From contig JAQMRL010000003.1 of NCBI GenBank assembly GCA_035578175.1, positions 93,474,469 through 93,538,468 on the forward strand: a stretch of DNA of 64,000 bases, written 5' to 3'. The notes beneath the pieces are model-generated. The model saw nothing but the letters and a program-made list of their open reading frames with translations, had not been told where the DNA came from and ran no database searches. This document shows, in pieces, positions 11,661-22,656 of this stretch; positions within the stretch are counted from its first letter, which is position 1; the number at the start of each line of letters is the position of its first letter. Made by a program: the position numbers and the translations under genes. Source of the stretch: Catonia carolina (lineage: Eukaryota; Arthropoda; Insecta; Hemiptera; Achilidae).

Positions 11661-12464
11661 CGCGCGCGTGCGTGCGTGCGTGTGTGAACAGAATATCTCA
11701 AGAACGGAACATCGTACGAACTTGAAACTTGAAACTTAGGTAACATACCACTACCGGACCTGACACGAACATTTTCATCAAAATGGGTCAACCGGAAGTA
11801 GTAGTTTATTCGTGTAATTTTTCACTTTTTTGCGATTTTCTCAAAAACTGGTCCTACGATTTTTTTTAAAAATCGCCTGGTTTACTACATCTTTTATGCT
11901 CTACAAGATAGGGTAGGCGCCATGTTTGCTGAAATTCTGGGTAAGGCTGTTTTTACGTAAAAACATTTTCTTTTTAAGATTGCGGCTTTAATATGCATTT
12001 TAGCGCAAAATTTTGTATAATAAAAAATGTAGAGAATGTAAAATTCTACAACTTTTATTTCAAACATTTTTTTTGTAAAACGCTTAGTTTAGCGGTAATT
12101 AGCAATTTTCTGTTTTTTTCTCACTAAAGCGTGTGAAAAATCGATTTTTTTAAGATTTCGGCCTTAGTATGCATTTTATAGCAAAAGTGTACATAAATAA
12201 ATTTATAGGAAATTAAAAGATCTACAACTTTTATTTTGAACATTTTTCTCTACAGAGCCTAGTTTAGCGTGAAAGTGTGATTTTCCGGTTTTTTAAGCCA
12301 CACTGAGGTAGATTTTCATTTTGCGTCATTCACTCATCATTAAAATAAGGTTATGTTTTTGAGGTTAGTTTTTGTTTATTTCTAATATTTTATTAATAAT
12401 GTTAGGTTTATTGTTAATTATTTGTATTGGCAAGAGAAAGTTGTGTGAGTGTTTCACACCAGAT
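11492..12464 (+). mobile_element. repeat B copy 2, full length, with long GT/GC microsatellite
   Basis: The best reference copy. It begins ACTTTCTCTTGCC and carries an inverted GGCAAGAGAAAG ending at about 12440, followed by a stem-loop GTGTGA...TCACAC and CAGAT. The microsatellite at 11627-11685 changes from GT to GC to GTGC repeats. That array generates apparent His/Thr or Ala/Arg-rich ORFs on both strands which are not genes. Two related units of about 150-170 bp lie in the 3' half. Confidence 0.85.
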
Positions 12465-13180
12465 TTTTATTTAAAAATTGTTTTAATTGGAGTAAATCAT
12501 ACAGAATTTTTTTGACTATGTACTGATATTGGAATTTAGTGTGCGCGAAGGACAGGAGTATTTACTACAGTAATAAATGCATTATAATTAAATATAATAA
12601 TGCCAATTAATACTTAATGTGTGGGTTTTACAATTTTCAATACTTACGCATTTCAAATTTTTCATAAATTAAAAAAAAACGTGGGATTTAATTTATTGTA
12701 GGTCTAAGCATTTCTAGTAATTTTAATTTTTATGTATTGGTTATGACGTAAAACAAAAGATGACAAGTTCATAATGTGACATTTTTTAGGCATTTAAACA
12801 AAACATTATTATTACTTGATTATTATGTTGTGAACGTATATAACAAATATAATTATCTAATGTATTTTGCGTCTCATGTATTATTTTATATTTTTTTTCA
12901 ATTGTAAATTATTATTTATGCTTGTTATTCGAGTAATTAAAATATATAATCAAATTATGATAAGTTAATTAGGAAAATTTATCAATTTTTAACATAATTG
13001 TCAGTCAGTACTTACTAGTAATTGTTGTAGATTGTGAACTTTTTATACATAGGTTATTAAATGATAACATTTTATTAATTTTTTATTACTTTGTACACTT
13101 ATACGTAGTACAGAGAAAGTTATGCAATGAAAAATTATATTTTGAATTTTCACATGAAAATTGGTTACCGAAAATATTTT
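12465..13180. other. non-coding DNA between repeat B copies
   Basis: AT-rich with no identifiable gene or repeat. Confidence 0.5.
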
Positions 13181-14105
13181 TACTTTCTCTTGCCTATATG
13201 AATATATAGGAAGGAAAGATTTGTTTTCATGTTGATTTTTAGAAATCGAGTTTTCATAGGATTTACACGTTTTCAGACCCCCTGAACCCAAAAAACATGT
13301 TTTTAGTGATTGGTCTGTGTGTGTGTGTGAATAGAATATCTCAAGAACGGAACATCGTACGATCTTGAAACTTGAAATTTAAGTTACATACCACTACAGG
13401 ACACGACACGAACATTTCCATCAAAATCGGTCAACCAGAGTAGTAGTTTATTCGTATAATTTTTCTTTTTTTTTGCAATTTTCTCAACTGGTCCTACGAT
13501 CTTTTTAAAATCGCCTGGTTTACTCAATTTTTTATTCTCTACAAGATAGGGTTGGCGTTATGTTTGCTGAAATACTTGGGGAGGCTGTTTTCACGAAAAA
13601 AAAATACTTTTTTTAAGATTACGGCTGTAATATGCATTTTAGCGCAAAACAGTATATGACAAAAGTTGTAGAGAATTTAAAATCCTACAACTTTTATTTT
13701 AAACATTTTTTTGTATAATGCTTAGTTTAGCGGTATTTGGCAATTTTTGGTTTTTTCTCACGAAAACGTGCGAAAAATCGATTTTTTTAAGATTTCGGCC
13801 TAAGTATGCATTTTACGACAAAATTATACATAATCAAAATTATAGAAAATTAAACGATCTACAACTTTTATTTAAAGCATTTTCTCTACATAGCCTAGTT
13901 TAGCGTGAAAGAGTGATTTTCAGTATTTTTAAGGCAAACTAAGGTTGATTTTCATTTTGCGTCTTTTACTCATGAATAAAATAAGGTTATGTTTTTTTAA
14001 GGTTAATTTTTTGTTTATTTCTATTTTTTTATTACTAATGTTAGGTTATATATATGTCATTATTTGCATTGGCAAGAGAAAGTTGTGTGAGTTTTCACAC
14101 CAGAT
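13181..14105 (+). mobile_element. repeat B copy 3, full length
   Basis: Starts TACTTTCTCTTGCCTATATG and ends GGCAAGAGAAAG, GTGTGAGTTTTCACAC, CAGAT. The microsatellite is only about a dozen bases of GT. Both internal 3' units are present. Confidence 0.85.
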
Positions 14106-14279
14106 ATTTTTTTATGATAAATCGACTTCGTAACGGTTGAACCAATTTTTTATGAAGTTTCGTATACACTGAATTTGAATTTATCCGTAGTTGATGGGAC
14201 CAGATCAATGTCATGTAATCAAAATTTTGGGTAAAGCAAATTTACACCATAATTAAGTATACTGTATTGCATATAAACT

Positions 14280-14675
14280 CTACAGAAACAAAGTGTCAAT
14301 GCTTCTTATCTTAGCAATGTACGTGGGAATCGTAAAGACCTGTTCAAAATTCAAATACAAGAAAAGTTCTCCTTGCGGGGGAAACATTGCTATCTGTTCC
14401 GGCACCCATCTTTTTTCGGCCTTCCAATATATCTTGCTTCTTATTGGTTTGTACCTTTTTGCTAATCCAGGTAAGCGGATTTCGGGGATTCTATGTAAAT
14501 GAGTGACCCATTGATCACGGTATATTTTTATTTTTACGTTAGGTAAAAAAATTCCCAATTCTTGCCTTTTATCTTCATTTCTGATCCTGTATGTTTTTGT
14601 ACAACCCTTGTCAGACTTAAATATTTCATTTCCACAGTTTGGTTGTTTCTTTTCTCCCCTGTCATTATCACTCAT
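14280..14675 (-). pseudogene. LINE C-terminal fragment, 131-codon open frame
   Basis: The minus-strand frame includes RIRNEDKRQELGIF, KIKIYRDQWVTHLHRIPE, RLPGLAKRYKPI and KRWVPEQ. This is the common LINE tail pattern IR.EL.I..L..KI..YR..W..HL.RM...RLP.LA..YKP and RW.PEQ. It lies between two oppositely oriented repeat B copies. The frame is open, but the polymerase domain is missing, so it is a truncated relic rather than a working gene. The start codon is not meaningful. Confidence 0.75.
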
Positions 14676-14734
14676 GCTTCGCCGCCGTAAGTCAAGGATG
14701 GAACTCCCACAGCTTTATGAAATTTTTATTAAAG

Positions 14735-15702
14735 ATCTGGTGTGAAACACTCACGCGACTTTTTCTTGACAATGGCAGTAATGAACAATATAACCTAATA
14801 TTAGTAATAAAACATTAGATAAAAACAAAATAACTAATTAACCTCAAAAAACATAACCTAATTTTATTCGTGAGTGAATGATGTAAAATGAAACCCAACT
14901 TTACTTTGGGTTAATAACATGGGAAATACTCTCACGCTAAACTAGGCTCTGTAGAGGAAAATGATGGAATAAAAGTTGTACATCTTTTAATTTCCTATAA
15001 ATTTGATTAGGCCTGTATACATTTTTGTCGTAAAATGGATACTACGGCCGAAATCTTAAAAAAAACGATTTTTTTACAAATTTCATGAAAATAAAACAAC
15101 AGAAAATCACTAATTAGGCCTACCGCTAAACTAAGCGTGATAAAAAAATATGTTTGAAATAAAAGTTGTAATTTTTAAATTGTCTACAACTTTTATTATG
15201 TACACTTTTGCGCTTAAATGCATATTAAGGTTGAAATCTAAAAAAAAGTTTTTTCTACGAGAAAACAGCCTTCCCAAGAATTTCAGCAGACGTGGCGCCT
15301 ACCTTATCTTGCTGAGCATAAAAAATGTAGCCAATCAGGCGAATTTTAAAGAAAAATCGTAGGAGTCTTTTTTTAGAAAATCGCAAAAAAGTGAAAAATT
15401 ACACGAATAAACTACTACTCCCGGTTGACCCATTTTGATGAAAATGTTCGTGTCAGGTCCGGTAGTGGCGGTAGTGGTATGTAACTTAAGTTTCAAGTTT
15501 CAACTTTATACGATGTTCCGTTCTTGAGATATTTTGCACATACACGCGCGCGCGCACACACCCACAGACCAATCGCTAAAGACATGTTTTTATGGGTTCA
15601 GGTGGTCTGAAAACGTGTATATCCGGTGAAAACTCGATTTCGAAAAATCGACATGAAAACAATACTTTCCTTTCTATATATTCATATAGGCAAGAGAAAG
15701 TA
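14735..15702 (-). mobile_element. repeat B copy 4, reverse orientation
   Basis: Reads ATCTGGTGTGAAACACTCAC at its left edge (the hairpin end) and CAAGAGAAAGTA at the right edge. The microsatellite on the plus strand is CGCGCGCGCACACAC at about 15545-15560. With copy 3 it forms an inverted pair around the LINE fragment. Confidence 0.85.
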
Positions 15703-15849
15703 AAAAACAAAAACATTGTTTTTTAGAGTATTGGAATTTATTAATGATTTTTTTTGATTGTATGAAGAAAGTTGAGGTCCCTTGCCTCGTATTGATGTTT
15801 TTGAGTTGTTTACTATTTTTGCCTTTTTTGTCATGATCGTTCAGTGATT

Positions 15850-16061
15850 AATTTTTTTTAATCGCAATGTTTGTACGTTGCAATCTATTCAATTAGAACA
15901 AAAAGCAACCTCATGATTCAATGAGATTAGAATGATATGTTTGACGTGTAAATGAGTGTGGTCTTGTACAGATCAAGCTGATCATTGTCCAGAAGGTGTG
16001 GTTAATTGAACCCCTACCATTAAAGTACAAACTATACTGGTAACTACTGTGTAGTATTCAT
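15850..16061 (-). mobile_element. SINE family G, head-truncated copy
   Basis: Shares GTACGTTGCAATCT, AAGCAACC, AATGAGAT and GGTTAATTGAACCCC with the complete copy at 23901-24210. The tRNA-like head is missing. Confidence 0.65.
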
Positions 16062-17555
16062 TTAATTATGTTTAAATTTAGTTAAATTTATTTATATTGT
16101 TATTAACGTTTATTCTGGTATCAATAAACAAAGGGTTTTTATTTTGATGTTACATCGTTTAAGGAATGAATTAGTAGCTTTCAGTTTTAGTAAATAACTT
16201 ATTCTGTGCGATGATAAAACAGGAATTAGGCATGTGTTCGAATTCCTTAGATACCGCCTACATGTGAAAATTAAGTTATTTTCTACGCATCCGGAGAGGG
16301 TAGCCACATTTGTAAACATCTGCCTCAATTGTTTGAGACTTCTGTAGCTCTAACGCAATGAATGCAAATTTTTAAGTAAAATGATTTGCTTGATTTTAGT
16401 TTGTTAATCGAATGTTATATAATTAACGAGTTTGTGTAATTGATTGTATTAATGGTTGATCAATTTCAGTTTAATGCAGACACAATTCAAAAATACGACA
16501 GTCCTTTTTTAATAAATTTTCAACAGTTTTTTTTCTGGCGGATTTATGGAACATACAGGTAGAACTCAGCACGAAAACAAAAATATTAACGTAATAGGTA
16601 AAATATTTTACGTTATTTTTTAAAATTAATTGCAATTATAAATAGATATATTGTTTCCGACTCGTTAATACAGGAAAATGCAACATTGCTTTGAATTTCT
16701 GTGAGATTTCCTGGTTTGTTATTATTTTTTTGTTTATTGACTACGAATAGGAACAAAGATATTTTTACTTGGAGAGGAAAATTCTTTGAAAGATTTTTAA
16801 CTTAATTCAGACGTAATTTAAAGCTGTAATTGGTAGGTACTTTATTCTGTGTGGTAACTAATATAGAAGTAAGCCTATAAATATATGTTGCAATATATAT
16901 CGTTAATGTAATAATATTTATTATTGTTTATTGGCGTATCTCTCTCTACAGAACTTAATCGTGCTTGTAATTTAGGCCGATTAACCATTACTACATATTT
17001 TGGTAATTTATACAGGAGTGATTTAATACCTATTTTACCAAATATGATATCTTGTGGTGAAATTGAAAACTAGGTTTTAGTTTTTATTTTACATTGTTTA
17101 CTTATGATTAAACATAGGCTTTTTACATATATTCTCGAGGGCAAAGTTGAAGATAGGAGCAGAGCTGGAAAAAGCAAATGGTCTGGGTTGAATAATATTA
17201 GAGGTTGGAAAAACATAAGTACACACACTCTTTTGAGGGTGGCTCACGATAGAGAGTGATTTCCAGAGTTGATTTTTAGTCTTTAGCGATGGAATCCGCA
17301 CTTTAAGAAGAATCATTACTTGTATTTTAAACTTAAGGAAATCAATTCTTTCAAAACATTTTTTTTGTATTTAACTAGGTGACTTATGGGAATGAATCTG
17401 TGGAAAAAGTCTCCTACAAAAATCTGAGAAGATATTTTTTTGTTATCTGCACTTGTTGCTTCTTATTTTTATTAAATAATTAGCAATTTCCGTTAGCCGT
17501 AAGACCTGAGTGTCGGTTCGCGAGTGAGTCACTGCCAGTGACCGGGAAGATTGGA
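16062..17555. other. non-coding DNA with one 48-bp duplicated string
   Basis: No gene is supported. The 48 bp at 17071-17118 recur exactly at 18883-18930 (see separate entries). The remainder is unrecognised AT-rich DNA. Confidence 0.5.
17071..17118 (+). repeat. 48-bp exact direct repeat, copy 1
   Basis: Starts TAGGTTTTAGTTTTTATTTT and ends TTAAACATAGG. Its partner is 1.8 kb downstream and joins a truncated repeat A. Confidence 0.9.
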
Positions 17556-18314
17556 CTTGAGGTAAGCGCACAGTGAACGCTGGTTGCAGGTACTGATTCA
17601 CGATGGTGAACGCGCATAGTGGGAGTATTTAACTACGCGCTTAACGTTCATTCAGTTGTCGGTATTCAACGTGAGTTTCAGTAAGAGCAGATGATGAATT
17701 ATTCCTAATGGAAAACGCTTATACAAAATTGTTGTCTTTTAAAGACGATACCGTTAGTGACATTATTAGAAACAGAAAATTGTTCGGCGTAATCATCCTT
17801 TTCCGTAATTAAACAAAGATAGACAGGTTTTTTAAATAGATGAGAATGACTCTGGAAACGTTTAATTTTATATTGTCTAAAGTAGAACTCGTTTTCAAAA
17901 ACAATGGTGCAACGTGCACAAGCAACCAATATTAGCCCTACCGGAAGAAATACGTGTGATTACTTTGAAATAGGTATTTTGAACATTTTAACTACCGATT
18001 TTCAATAATATGAAGCATTGTTTGGCTAGTAATAATCTTTAAAGTTATTTTTATAAACCTATGTTATAATTAATTAACAAGTTGTTATTATTTATGAATA
18101 CGTATTATACGACGCCAAGTACACTTAACAACTTGCCAGCAAGCAGCAGGCAGGTTTTTACAAAACAAACCAGTAAGCTGATATGCGCAGGTGACCAGCG
18201 CGCAGCTTTTTTCACCAGCCTTTACTGTGAGACGTCCGATTAAATTATAATGGCTTATTTTTACTAGCAGTCCCCGCTTGTAAGCGACCAGCGTTCACTG
18301 TGCGCCTACCCTAA
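17556..18314. mobile_element. candidate hAT-like inverted-repeat element, about 0.76 kb
   Basis: Inverted termini of 27 bp with two mismatches lie at 17561-17587 and 18284-18310 and contain GCGCACAGTGAACGCTGG. The two arms then diverge. No transposase ORF lies inside. CAGTG near the ends and the size would fit a non-autonomous hAT element, but no 8-bp target duplication was found, so the superfamily is a guess. Confidence 0.55.
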
Positions 18315-18769
18315 GAAGAGGAGAAATTCGAGGGAAAGGTCTTGTGGAGGGTAATCTTGGTCCTATAGTAATAAAATAACTGTATAGTTTACTAGGAAGA
18401 GGAAAATTGTACAGGGAAGATGGACTATTAATGAAGAATTGATCAGAGAACGAGTATTTGAACTCCACAAACGGCTGCAGTGGACGTGTGATGGTTCAAA
18501 CAATTTTTAAAAACGTTAAACAATAGACCTAATATCAGAACGGGCTTTGAAAAAAAATAGTAAAACCGAAAAAACTAGCACAGGTTGCAAATTACTGACT
18601 TAAGGGTTCCGTGAAGAGCAAAATAAGATGTCTTCGGTGAAAGACGTCGAGAATATGGGCTGCAAAAAGACCTTACAAAAATTACTTTTAATGTAAAAAT
18701 GTGATCTGAAGTGGGTTTAAACGTTGTTAAAATATGACTCATCAACCTCGCGTCGCTACGATTTTATTA
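18315..18769. other. non-coding DNA, nothing recognised
   Basis: Less AT-rich than its surroundings, but no ORF or repeat family is supported. Confidence 0.45.
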
Positions 18770-18870
18770 CCAATTTTCGAAATTGAGTTTTTACCGGAAA
18801 TACACGTTTTCAGGTCCCCAGAATAAAAAAAGAATTTGTTTTTCAGTATTCAGTATTGGTCTGGGTGGTA
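18770..18870 (+). repeat. repeat B 5' remnant
   Basis: Degraded match to the region after the B start: TTTTCGAAATTGAGTTTTTACCGG, ACACGTTTTCAGG and a GTATTGGTCTG string. A short B 3' remnant with GGCTAGAGAAAGTCGTGTGA lies at about 19300-19342, beyond repeat A copy 2. Confidence 0.6.
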
Positions 18871-18882
18871 AAATCGTTCAAA

Positions 18883-18930
18883 TAGGTTTTAGTTTTTATT
18901 TTACATTGTTTACTTATGATTAAACATAGG
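18883..18930 (+). repeat. 48-bp exact direct repeat, copy 2
   Basis: Identical to 17071-17118. It sits precisely between a repeat B remnant and the truncated 5' edge of a repeat A copy. Confidence 0.9.
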
Positions 18931-19290
18931 TTTACACTCAATCTGTTCGTTGCAGGGATAAATAAATAGTTCTGTATCTTATCACATGGTCAGTCAATTA
19001 AATTACTAAATCATTTAAGAGCAGAAGAGGTAGAGGTGTAAAAAACATCAGAGTTATCTCCTCTGAAAGTAATGAATATCATTTTACAGCCAGACCCTGT
19101 GGTGAATGAAGTAAAGGTGTATTTGCAGAGTGGAAAGTATGTACTTTTCAGAAGGCCTGGCATGCTGATAAGCGTACTTTTCCACTCAGTGAGAAAGGCA
19201 ATGGTAAACTACCTAACTCTTCGTTTTACTTAGTAAAACCTCTACAGGTTCAAACTAGCCTTTCGGCTGATGACCTAAACAACACAACAA
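18931..19290 (+). repeat. repeat A copy 2, 5'-truncated
   Basis: Begins inside the family at TTTACACTCAATCTG and continues to GGCTGATGACCTAAACAACAC. The internal ORF is broken by a small deletion. Confidence 0.8.
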
Positions 19291-19424
19291 ACATAGGTTG
19301 TACGTTTTATTATGTACATTGGCTAGAGAAAGTCGTGTGATCAAAATCGTGGTCATTATCGATTATGGTTTGTTATGGTACTGGAATGGTGGGGTTGTGA
19401 CTTGCAATAATTTCCAGAACCTAG

Positions 19425-19497
19425 CCTGAAATCAAACTTGGGACCTTCGCTTTGTAGGCCAGCACGCTAACCTTTACTGCACGGAGGCGGCCCCTTT
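19425..19497 (-). mobile_element. SINE family F head fragment
   Basis: On the minus strand it reads GGCCGCCTCCGTGCAGTA, GGTTAGCG and GGTCCCAAGTTTGATTTC, matching the head of the intact copy at 27961. The body and tail are missing. Confidence 0.6.
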
Positions 19498-20165
19498 AAG
19501 TGATGCGATCAGCAACAATATTATAAGACAGACATTACACTGATGATTTTAAAATCGATTAAAACAAATAAAATACTTGTACTTCTAATCGATCGGCCAG
19601 CCTTGGACAACATTCAATTAATTTAAAATTGCCAGAAATAAAGTTCCATTAATATTTAATATTTCCATACTTTTTACAATGTTCATGATTTATGATCTTT
19701 AAATTACATGGATTATGTAATTTAATGCAGAGTCATTATTGTTATTGTCTTAATATAATGGCTTCTGATTACTAACCAAATGACTTTTCCTATAGATTAA
19801 TTCAATTTTATTGCTTTATTACTTTGTGTAATCGTAGGGCAGTAATTCTTACCGGATTTAATAGTTGTTAAAATAATGTTGTAATTTAATTTAGGCACAC
19901 TTGGTCTGTTAATTTTATTCTAATTTTAGATTTATAGCATTATAGTACATTAATTCAAATTATGCAGCAAAATCTGTTATTTAAATATTTTCTATGTTGA
20001 ATTTATTACCGAATTTTTGAGCGGTAAAATAAAATAACAGGTGAATTGATTTTATCGAAATTTTTTAGCGTACGTTTTACTTGTACTATTTTTTTAGTGT
20101 ACCTTCCTAATTCAGGCTACACAAAAGAAGTTATGTTTGTGTATCATTATCATGATGCGGAATTT
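19498..20165. other. non-coding DNA, nothing recognised
   Basis: AT-rich; no gene or repeat supported. Confidence 0.5.
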
Positions 20166-20588
20166 GCCCATAACAGGCAGGTGGAGTGTTAAATTATTTG
20201 CACTCCATCTGCTAGTTCTTGATTTACTAGATCTGCTTGTACAAAAATTAGTTTTATTTCTTATCACATGATCAGCTAATTATATGACTGAACCATTTAA
20301 GAACAGAAGAGGTAGAGGTGTAAAAGACACTAATCAGAGTTATCTCCTCTGAAAGTAATGAATTTAATTTTACAGCCAGACCCTGTGGTGAATGAAATGA
20401 AGGTGTTATTTTCAGAGTGGAAAATATGTGATTTTCAGAGGGCCTGGCATGCTAATAAGCATATTTTTCAACCTAGTGAGGAAGGCAAGTGTAATAAACC
20501 ACCTCACTCCTCGTTTTACTTAGTAAAGCCTCTGGAGATTCAAACCAGCCTTTCGGCTGATGGTCTAAACAACAACAACAACAACAAC
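20166..20588 (+). repeat. repeat A copy 3, full length with AAC tail
   Basis: Begins GCCCATAACAGGCAGGTGG and ends in a run of AAC triplets. A frame starting at 20358 reads LQPDPVVNEMKV, SEWKICDFQRAWHA and SADGLNN, so the family ORF is open here. Confidence 0.85.
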
Positions 20589-21827
20589 CATCTCATATGC
20601 TTACTGTATTTTCTTTTATGGCTGAAATTTTTGTATGTCCTTTTTTGGTTGGTTGACATACGTTTTGTAATATTTTAAAACTTGATCTCCGTGATTTTGT
20701 TATTGTATTATAAATTGACAGACAATATTGTAATTAATATTTTAAGGTGATAAAATATTATTTTATATGAACTACTTTCATTGAAATAGAATATTTATGT
20801 ACGGGTAGAACAGTTATACGACAAACGACCTCTGTTAACGATGTGAGTGACTCGAAAGGTGTATAACGACCGATATTGTCTGTTCTAATGAACATACAAA
20901 CGCGTTTTAAAAGAGATTATAAATTATCAACGGTAAATTTATTGTAATTAAATGCTTTGTTTTTAGTGCTTATTAAGTTCATAACAAGTTATTAGAGCTT
21001 ATATTATTTGACCTTGTGAAGGAAACAAAATGTTGAAAGGATAAAAAGGTAGGGCTTACTTATTTAACTTAACAACAGAAAGAGAATTTGCAGAGGCGCA
21101 AACTCAAGTCTCTAATCTGGTCCTTGTCTTTCATCCTACGTACATATATGGTAGTACCAGATATCAAATGGTTTGTCGTCCTGTTTTGCTTGTTACTTAG
21201 GCTAGTATTAAAGTCCGAAACATGAAACTCGATTCCTTTCTAGTAGATTTTATTTCATACTAATCGATCGACGAAAACATAAATTATTATATTAATATTC
21301 AATAACGAGTCAATCAGAAATTAGTTGTTAATTGTATGTTTTTTCTTTTATTATTATATTACCTATATATTTATTTTTTTAACCATCGGCGTAGAAAACA
21401 AGAGATATTTATTTTAAAATGTTTAATTAAACTTGTGAGTCCAGTACTATTGCTATGTGATTTCGTAAACTAGATTGAAACTTTCAAAATTTGAAATTCT
21501 TGGTTTGTTCTGTATTATTTTATTAAAACCTGCGTAAAATAATGAAAACATCTGTTATCTTACACTAACTTTAATTTTGGGCGTTCTGTCTTGTTTTATT
21601 AGGTATGGAGTTTTTTTTGCAATCAATTAAATCAGCTATTAGAAAATTTGAGATAAGTAACAACAAACTTAAGCGAAATAATTTTGATGATAAAATTCAA
21701 TAACTTTAACATCTTACAAAAAATAAAACAACTATATAAAATAAAACTAAATAAATAAATAAAATAAAAGTATACAAAATGACCAATGAAATGTTTCAAC
21801 AGTTATTACAATTAAATTGTTGTTGTT
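20589..21827. other. non-coding DNA, nothing recognised
   Basis: AT-rich; no gene or family repeat is supported. Confidence 0.5.
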
Positions 21828-22153
21828 AAGGTCATCAGCCGAAAAGCTGTTTTAAACCACTGGAGGCTTAACTAAGTAAAACGAGGGTTGAGGTGGTTTA
21901 CTAATGCCTTTCTCACTGAGTGGAAAAGTATGCTTATCAACATGCTAGGCCCTCTGAAAAGCACCTACTTTCCACCCTGTAAACGATACCTTCACTTTAT
22001 TTACGACAGGGTCTGGCTGTATAATGAAATTCATTAACCTCAGAGGAAATAACTGTGACTATTGTCTATTTACTCCTCTACCTCTTCTTTTCTTAAATGC
22101 TTCATCATCCATCAATTAAAACGGATTTTAATTCCGATCCAATTAAATTGGAT

Positions 22154-22336
22154 CGGAATTTTAAGCTGGCCGCATTGGCGCAGTTGGTAACGTGCTCGCC
22201 TCTCATCATGCGGTCTTGGGTTCGAATCCCATTCAGGTACGGCATATTTTCATACGTTACAAAAATCATTTCATCCCTCATCGTCTGCATTAGCAGTAAT
22301 TGCAGAACAGTCTGGCGTTAAACAAAAAAAAAAAAA
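22154..22336 (+). mobile_element. tRNA-Met-like SINE, family C, copy 1
   Basis: Head GGCCGCATTGGCGCAGTTGG with TCTCATCATG in the anticodon region and a perfect B box GGTTCGAATCC. The tail has CGTCTGCATTAGCAG and a poly-A end. A 13-bp direct repeat AATTAAATTGGAT lies at 22141-22153 and 22337-22349. Ten extra bases precede the usual SINE start, and they help form a 31-bp palindrome with the flank (22130-22160). Confidence 0.85.
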
Positions 22337-22349
22337 AATTAAATTGGAT

Positions 22350-22517
22350 TTCTGTGTCAGAGTCTGTTTTTTTTTTGTTTTTATACCAGTGCTATTATTG
22401 TTGTATTGTAGTTTTATTTTGTGCTATGTATTTTTTGTAATTAGAGTAATCCGCCTCTAAGCACGAGCTTTACTCTCTTGGAGGAGTAATAAAGGAAATA
22501 AAATAAATAAATAAATA
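22350..22517 (+). pseudogene. LINE 3'-untranslated end
   Basis: Sequence ending GGAGGAGTAATAAAGGAAAT followed by AAATAAATAAAT repeats resembles the 3' UTR and tail of an arthropod non-LTR element. It carries no coding sequence; identification rests on tail style and position. Confidence 0.45.
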
Positions 22518-22656
22518 TAACTGGCTGACCATGTGATAAGAAACAGACTTATGTTTTTTAGCCCTGAAACTAGCAGATTGAATGAAAATAATTTAACACT
22601 CCACGTGTTATGGGCAAAAAACTAAATAAAGAACTAATAAATTATTTGCATATGAT

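Larger units (their letters stand above)
21828..22615 (-). repeat. repeat A copy 4, split by insertions
   Basis: The 3' part is at 21828-22101 and the 5' part at about 22518-22615 (GGCTGACCATGTGATAAG to GTTATGGGC). Between them are a LINE 3'-end piece and, inside that, a family C SINE. The repeat A copy is therefore the oldest layer. Confidence 0.75.

Noticed and set aside
11414..11791. 125-codon ORF with His/Thr and Ala/Arg repeats
   Set aside because: It is the translation of the GT/GC microsatellite within repeat B; the same region is open on both strands.
22164..22240. Possible tRNA-Met gene
   Set aside because: The Met-like head recurs in several copies with SINE tails and poly-A ends; it is a retroposon.
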